Assembly (NCBI GenBank): GCA_035690865.1
Contig: DASSKE010000005.1
Location: forward strand, 1 to 64,000
Origin: CAMLQK01 sp035690865
GTDB lineage: Bacteria; Patescibacteriota; Saccharimonadia; Saccharimonadales; UBA4665
DNA: 64,000 bases
Reading direction: 5' to 3'
In this document: piece by piece, positions 59,823-64,000 of the stretch
How the letters are laid out: each line of letters begins with the position of its first letter
Position numbering within the stretch: position 1 is the first letter of the stretch
Notes under the pieces: model-generated
What the model saw: the letters and a program-made list of their open reading frames with translations, nothing else
What the model was told of the DNA's origin: nothing
The model's database searches: none
Position numbers and translations under genes: made by a program

Positions 59823-59984
59823 TACATCCGGTGTGGGGCGCACATCACCGTAACAACGAAAAAACGTTGTAAGGGTTGCCTGACTCAGCTCAGCCGATTG
59901 GCCAATGAGTGCGTCTGATACCATATCGACAATCTCTTGCGGAATGACACCGCTCGGGTGCTGGAATTGTGTTGGTCCGGCCAT
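59805..59984 (-). CDS. Hypothetical 59-residue protein coupled to the S66 peptidase
   Basis: MAGPTQFQHPSGVIPQEIVD at the start. The ATG overlaps the peptidase stop (TAATG), so translation is coupled. Its 3' end overlaps the convergent HAD gene by 18 bp. No family recognised. Confidence 0.55.
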   Translation of the reverse strand: MAGPTQFQHPSGVIPQEIVDMVSDALIGQSAELSQATLTTFFRCYGDVRPTPDVLELLA

Positions 59985-60916
59985 TACCGCACCCCGGCAT
60001 CAACAGTGAGTGTTTTAGCAGCCGTGTCAAGCACCGCCCTTGTGCCAATGGGCACAGCGCGAGGATTCTTGCCGTGACCAAGAGGTAATCCACCTAGGAT
60101 AGGCACATTCAGGCTGCCCAGGCGGTCACGTAGCACGTCAATTGCCGTCCATGTGCCTTGTGTTGTGTCGTCGGCGCCGCACTGTTCATATTGCCCTACG
60201 GCCACGCCAGCAATGTCCTTTAAATGTCCACCATTCTGAAGCATCGTTAGCTGCCGATCTATAAATCCAAGGCGCTTATCAACGTCTTCAAGCAAAAGGA
60301 TGGCGCCCTCAAGGCTTGGCAATCCCCAGCCTGCCGCCGTAGCGATCATGTCTTGATTGCCGCCAAGCAAAATGCCCTTGGCTGTGCCGTCTGTGGTTAA
60401 TCCTGCTGTTGGCTCGTTGTTTTGCGCGGTAATTATAACCGGTTCGTTGCTCAAAATACTCCGCCGAAATGATAGAGCAGTTTGGCTGCCGAAGCTTTCA
60501 TCCCACACGGCACCATGTACCGAAGCAAGCCCGCAATGCTTCCAAAGGGCCAAATGCAAAATAGTTATTTCGCTAAAGCCAAGCAATAGCTTAGGGTGCT
60601 TGCGGATAGACTCAAAATCAAGTTTGTCGGCAATTCGGTAGGCGCCCTTGCCTCCACGAGTGGTAATAACCGCTTTTACCTGCGGGTCCCGGAATGCCTC
60701 GTTTATATCAGCCAGTCGATCCTCGTCGCGGCCAGCCATATAACCCCACTCATCCAGCACGTGCGCACCACACTGAACTACCAAGCCCAGGTTCTCAAGC
60801 GTTGCAGTTATCTTTGCGACCCACTCGGGCGTTGGTGTGCTGGCAGGCGAAACAAGCCGCACGCAATCGCCAGCCCGCAAACGCGGCGGCACAATAGACT
60901 CTCTCTTTTGAGTCAT
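59984..60916 (-). CDS. LD-carboxypeptidase / MccF-like S66 serine peptidase
   Basis: 310 residues. Oxyanion/Ser segment LLGFSEITILHL near 110 (the usual G-x-S-D has Glu), Glu in LLLEDVDKRLGF near 207 and His in LGGLPLGHGKNP near 277. Family S66 trims the tetrapeptide in wall recycling or inactivates microcin-C-like compounds. Confidence 0.88.
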   Translation of the reverse strand: MTQKRESIVPPRLRAGDCVRLVSPASTPTPEWVAKITATLENLGLVVQCGAHVLDEWGYMAGRDEDRLADINEAFRDPQVKAVITTRGGKGAYRIADKLDFESIRKHPKLLLGFSEITILHLALWKHCGLASVHGAVWDESFGSQTALSFRRSILSNEPVIITAQNNEPTAGLTTDGTAKGILLGGNQDMIATAAGWGLPSLEGAILLLEDVDKRLGFIDRQLTMLQNGGHLKDIAGVAVGQYEQCGADDTTQGTWTAIDVLRDRLGSLNVPILGGLPLGHGKNPRAVPIGTRAVLDTAAKTLTVDAGVR

Positions 60917-60988
60917 ACTACTCTCCCTTTTTGTATTTTTATTTCTCCAAAGTCCTCACGAGACTATGCGCATTGTAGCATGATCTGC

Positions 60989-61666
60989 TTATACGATCGA
61001 CTGTGCATCGGTGAGGTTTGTAATATGTTGCGCCAGCAGCTCCCCAAGAGCTTGGTGTGACGCTTCGTCAAAGTGAATCCCATCTTGACCTGCCTTTGCC
61101 ACTTGGGCGGCATCAACAAAAGAACAGCCTGTAGCATCTGCAACGGCACACAGGGCGCTCGCCAAAGTTTGAGATCTTTTTACAGAATTATCGTCGTAAT
61201 ATGCGGCGTACCATTGTGCAAGCATAGGCGCATCACCATCGACCAATATAGGACTCACCAGCACTATTTTTGCGGGTTTGCCAGTATATTTGGCCGTTTT
61301 TTCTTGGGTGAGCGTAACAAGGCCGCGTACGGCCTCGGCTATTTCTGGCACACTACGGTCAAATTCAATCTTTAGATCGTTTGTGCCAAGCATTAGAACA
61401 ACTACGTCGAGCGGTGCGTGACTGTCTAGGCACGGCTCCAAAAAGGTACGGCCATTCCGCCCCGGCTTTTTAGCATAATCCAGATCTGTTGTACGACTGC
61501 TCAGACCTTCTTCTATAATGTAATAGCCTTTGCCTGCTTTTTGCTGCAGGACGCCTGTCCAGCGGATATTCGCAGGGCGGCGCTTCCCTGTTCTATCAGG
61601 CGTCTGACCCCAGGTGTTAGAATCTCCGTAGCACAACACTGTTTTGGCGGTAGGATCGATGTTCAT
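60989..61666 (-). CDS. SGNH/GDSL-family hydrolase
   Basis: 225 residues. Block I VLCYGDSNTWGQT near 12, block III VLMLGTNDLKIEF near 92, block V DGIHFDEASHQALGE near 195. An esterase or lipase-like enzyme acting on an unknown acyl ester. Its ATG overlaps the stop of the upstream hydrolase (TAATG). Confidence 0.87.
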   Translation of the reverse strand: MNIDPTAKTVLCYGDSNTWGQTPDRTGKRRPANIRWTGVLQQKAGKGYYIIEEGLSSRTTDLDYAKKPGRNGRTFLEPCLDSHAPLDVVVLMLGTNDLKIEFDRSVPEIAEAVRGLVTLTQEKTAKYTGKPAKIVLVSPILVDGDAPMLAQWYAAYYDDNSVKRSQTLASALCAVADATGCSFVDAAQVAKAGQDGIHFDEASHQALGELLAQHITNLTDAQSIV

Positions 61667-62250
61667 TATTGGGCCTGTTCCTTTTTAATAATCTTTACTA
61701 TCTCATCAATAATCGTAGCGAGCTTGGGAAATGCCTTGTAATCGGAACTTTGCTCAAGGTTAAAATGCCCCTGCCCAGGGAGCACAATAAGCTGGGCCTT
61801 ACACTTATCAGCTACGTACTGGGCCTGGTTAAGCGGCACATATGGATCATTGTCTGAATGGACAAATAGCAGCTGCTTGGTATGGGACCGGATTTTGTCC
61901 CATTCAAAATCTACATCAAACAGACGATCGTTAGGCTTCCAATTGAGCGAGTTATCATAAAATACCGAAACCGACACAATCGCGCCGATTGGCTGAATGC
62001 TTTGCTGTGCCAAGACGAGTGCCAATATTGCTCCACTAGAGTGACCAACAATCAAGGTCTCTTCGTTAATGGCAAACGGGCAGTTGGTGTGTACATACTC
62101 TGCCCACTCGCTTAAACTGGGCTGTTCGGCATGTGGTAGTGTAGGGAGCCAAACATGCAAACCTTTTGCTTCCAATTCATTCTTGAGCCACTTAAACCAG
62201 TTACCGTCTGGCGAACCAAGCGTGCCATGAAGGATAATTGCGTTTTTCAT
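61666..62250 (-). CDS. RBBP9/YdeN-type alpha/beta hydrolase
   Basis: 194 residues: nucleophile Ser in LIVGHSSGAILAL near 69, Asp in VHSDNDPYVPL near 133 and His in PGQGHFNLEQ near 160. Similar to the product of 47621. It overlaps the upstream gene by ATGA and the downstream gene by TAATG, so all three form a tight operon. Confidence 0.87.
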   Translation of the reverse strand: MKNAIILHGTLGSPDGNWFKWLKNELEAKGLHVWLPTLPHAEQPSLSEWAEYVHTNCPFAINEETLIVGHSSGAILALVLAQQSIQPIGAIVSVSVFYDNSLNWKPNDRLFDVDFEWDKIRSHTKQLLFVHSDNDPYVPLNQAQYVADKCKAQLIVLPGQGHFNLEQSSDYKAFPKLATIIDEIVKIIKKEQAQ

Positions 62251-62570
62251 ACATCATTCTCGTCAATAAGTGGTATTACCTCTACGATAACTTCTTCGTA
62301 AGGGTGTGCTTGTTTTAAGGCGGCAATAACCTGCTTGGCAATGGCGCGATCACAAATTACTTCGATCTGCTCTTCCTCAACAATTTCTAATTCTCCAACC
62401 TGGCCAATATGCGGGTTGGCGCCGGCCATCGGCAAGAACCGCCCTTTACCTGTGACCGAAAAGCTACAATAACGGTATTCGCCAAATACGCCCGCACCGG
62501 CCTTGCCCAAAGCGGCGCGCAGTTCATCAGCATTTTCTGTAGGAACAGTGGTAGAGATCTTAACTTTCAT
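62247..62570 (-). CDS. Stand-alone YqfO/NIF3 insert-type domain protein
   Basis: 107 residues with the pattern of the domain inserted in some NIF3-like proteins: GAGVFGEYRYCSFSVTGKGRF, GANPHIGQVGELEIVEEE and AHPYEEVIVEVIPL. Here it stands alone without the metal-binding NIF3 halves. Its fold is like CutA/PII proteins. First gene of the overlapping operon. Confidence 0.78.
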   Translation of the reverse strand: MKVKISTTVPTENADELRAALGKAGAGVFGEYRYCSFSVTGKGRFLPMAGANPHIGQVGELEIVEEEQIEVICDRAIAKQVIAALKQAHPYEEVIVEVIPLIDENDV

Positions 62571-62618
62571 TACTTCATCATATCAGATTCTGGACAGGCG
62601 CTTGCTTTACCTAGCGAA

Positions 62619-63857
62619 CTATCTACCCACCAAGAACAAAATCACCTGACCGACCAACAGCAATATACTTGTTATTGCCCCCACCCAGGGAACAAAGCCC
62701 GGAGAAATGCGTATCTCCTGGCTATAAACAGTATGTCGCTTCCTAATAATGATAAGCGAGATATTAACAGCTGCAAAGACGATAAGCAGGAGGAGACTCG
62801 TTGCCTGCGCCAGCCGCTCAATAGGGAGCAGAAAGGCACAGAGCGCCGCACACGCACTTACTAAAACAAGTCCACGTGCAGGTACGTGCCGGCCTGAGAC
62901 TCGACCGAACCACTCCGGAATCCAGCCTCTTCTTGATAAGCCATACAGGAACCGTGAACCCATCACGACGTTAACAATCACGCCATTAAGAGTCGCGACC
63001 AGACTAACCCCGATAATCAATGCTGGCGATTGGCCAGTAGCTACTGCGTAAGCATCAGCTAGCGGAGCAGAGCTGGCGCTAAGTATCTGTGGGCTTAATA
63101 CTCCTAATGTCACAACAGTGACGGCAATGTATAGCACCGTTACGCTGATCATCGCTGCAAGAATAGCCCTGGGATAGGCATGTTGCGGTTTTTGCACTTC
63201 TTCTGCAATATTTACCATGTCTTCAAAACCGACAAATGCGTAAAACGCAATCAGCGCGCCGGCCAAGATACCAGTCAAAGCCGTTCCGTCTATTGCACGA
63301 GCCGCGTGCAGGAAGTTACCACTAAACGTTGCCAAGGTGTTAGGCTCTGTAATAAGAATCGCCGCCATCAAAAATAGTAACCCACAAACCTCAATGATAG
63401 TCAGAACGGCGGCCATGCCCACCGATTCCTTGATGCCGCGCAGCATAATAAGCAGCAGCAATAATGTCACCGTAGCAATGACGATAAGCGGATCCACAGG
63501 TAAAAAGTGCGTAAAGTAACCACTGAACCCTTTCAGTAAGGTAGCAGTTGAGATAGTTCCCGCAAATACAAGCAACACGCCGATGACTGTCGATACATGC
63601 TTAGCCTTAAAAGCTTCGTGCAAGTACACTGAAATGCCAGCGCTTACCGGGAACCGCGCCGCCAACTCGGCATAGCTTAATGCAGCACAAAAAGCCACCA
63701 GAGCCGCCAGCGCAAAAGCAAATACCGCAAGATAACCAGCCGGCTCCGCGATCTTTCCTACCAATACATACACCCCGGCGCCTACAATATTGCCGACTCC
63801 ATAAAGCGTAAGCATACCAGTACTAACGCTGCGGCGAAGCTGAGGTTTTATGCTCAT
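62619..63857 (-). CDS. APC-superfamily amino acid permease
   Basis: 412 residues, about 12 membrane segments. The first helix has the family start GVGNIVGAGVYVLVG, and the FVGFEDMVNIAEE segment lies near 210. Likely imports or exchanges an amino acid, which fits a host-dependent lifestyle; substrate not shown. Confidence 0.9.
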   Translation of the reverse strand: MSIKPQLRRSVSTGMLTLYGVGNIVGAGVYVLVGKIAEPAGYLAVFAFALAALVAFCAALSYAELAARFPVSAGISVYLHEAFKAKHVSTVIGVLLVFAGTISTATLLKGFSGYFTHFLPVDPLIVIATVTLLLLLIMLRGIKESVGMAAVLTIIEVCGLLFLMAAILITEPNTLATFSGNFLHAARAIDGTALTGILAGALIAFYAFVGFEDMVNIAEEVQKPQHAYPRAILAAMISVTVLYIAVTVVTLGVLSPQILSASSAPLADAYAVATGQSPALIIGVSLVATLNGVIVNVVMGSRFLYGLSRRGWIPEWFGRVSGRHVPARGLVLVSACAALCAFLLPIERLAQATSLLLLIVFAAVNISLIIIRKRHTVYSQEIRISPGFVPWVGAITSILLLVGQVILFLVGR

Positions 63858-63908
63858 GCTTTTAGTATATCAGTGACAGCTATAGGCAAGGCCCAGCCCA
63901 AAATCGAG

Positions 63909-64000
63909 CTACTCTAGATAAGCAGTGAGCCTCTTGTATTGTTCATGATCGTATGTAACTTCTGGCCTGGTGGCGTCGATACCGATATTATTCTCGGGAT
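63909..64000 (-). CDS. Partial CDS, C-terminal end
   Basis: Only the last 30 codons are visible on the minus strand, ending in YDHEQYKRLTAYLE and TAG (63909-63911). A second frame here is also open, so the choice rests on composition (acidic, GIDATRPEV). The rest lies outside the window. Confidence 0.45.
   Translation of the reverse strand, partial: PENNIGIDATRPEVTYDHEQYKRLTAYLE

Noticed and set aside
2856..63857. CRISPR arrays, insertion sequences, integrases
   Set aside because: No regular spaced repeats, transposase or recombinase genes were found on either strand.
63909..64000. UbiD-type decarboxylase C-terminus
   Set aside because: The GIDATRPE segment is suggestive, but 30 residues are too few to name a family, and another frame is also open.

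Overview
The window looks like chromosomal DNA of a Patescibacteria/CPR bacterium, most likely Candidatus Saccharibacteria (TM7). This is inferred from gene content, not from a 16S gene (none is present). The signs are a short AlaRS without its C-terminal domain, a large membrane-anchored baseplate-J-like protein, many secreted proteins of a paralogous surface family, very tight gene packing with ATGA/TAATG overlaps, an almost complete absence of biosynthetic genes, and many promoters whose -10 box lies only 6-11 nt before the ATG, giving near-leaderless mRNAs. No rRNA, CRISPR, IS element or prophage was seen. TGA serves as a normal stop (for example ruvX and atpA).

Layout. 0-3.5 kb: tandem ABC exporter genes, rplY (L25) and a DedA protein. 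3.5-7.6 kb: four nucleoside-deoxyribosyltransferase-like (NDT-like) genes in two pairs, with a CYTH protein between the pairs and a Nudix gene after them; in each pair one member has lost the presumed catalytic Glu. 7.6-24 kb: housekeeping and cell-envelope genes, mostly on the minus strand: uvrA, sbcB, obg, a LysM-CHAP hydrolase, mltG, ruvX, a baseplate-J-like protein, an FtsA-like ATPase and alaS. 24-32 kb: a GGDEF protein with four N-terminal cysteines, mnmA, and a block of secreted or membrane surface proteins (PKD-domain protein, DUF916-like protein, three paralogous secreted proteins). 32-38 kb: an F1-ATPase operon (epsilon, beta, gamma, alpha, delta, b) with no a or canonical c gene. 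Its first gene encodes a secreted domain followed by a c-like transmembrane hairpin that lacks the ion-binding carboxylate. 38-45 kb: cysteine desulfurase (the likely sulfur donor for MnmA), tatD, metG, membrane proteins and tRNA-Leu. 45-64 kb: tRNA-Cys and tRNA-Gly, then an accessory region of small enzymes (TauE/SafE transporters, phosphatases, alpha/beta hydrolases, a methyltransferase broken by an in-frame TGA, a RibD/DHFR-like protein, a DHH phosphoesterase, an MFS transporter with a divergent CGNR regulator, a GNAT, an Imm-5-like protein, an S66 peptidase, SGNH, a stand-alone YqfO/NIF3 insert domain, an APC permease) and several unknown genes.

Themes. Translation and tRNA modification genes (rplY, alaS, metG, mnmA with the desulfurase, obg) and repair genes (uvrA, sbcB, ruvX) form the core. 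Envelope remodelling and surface display form the second theme. The most unusual features are the F1 operon with an atypical membrane partner, the active/inactive NDT-like pairs with a palindromic operator between two of them, the structured leaders upstream of the CHAP hydrolase and the TauE gene, and the widespread near-leaderless promoters.
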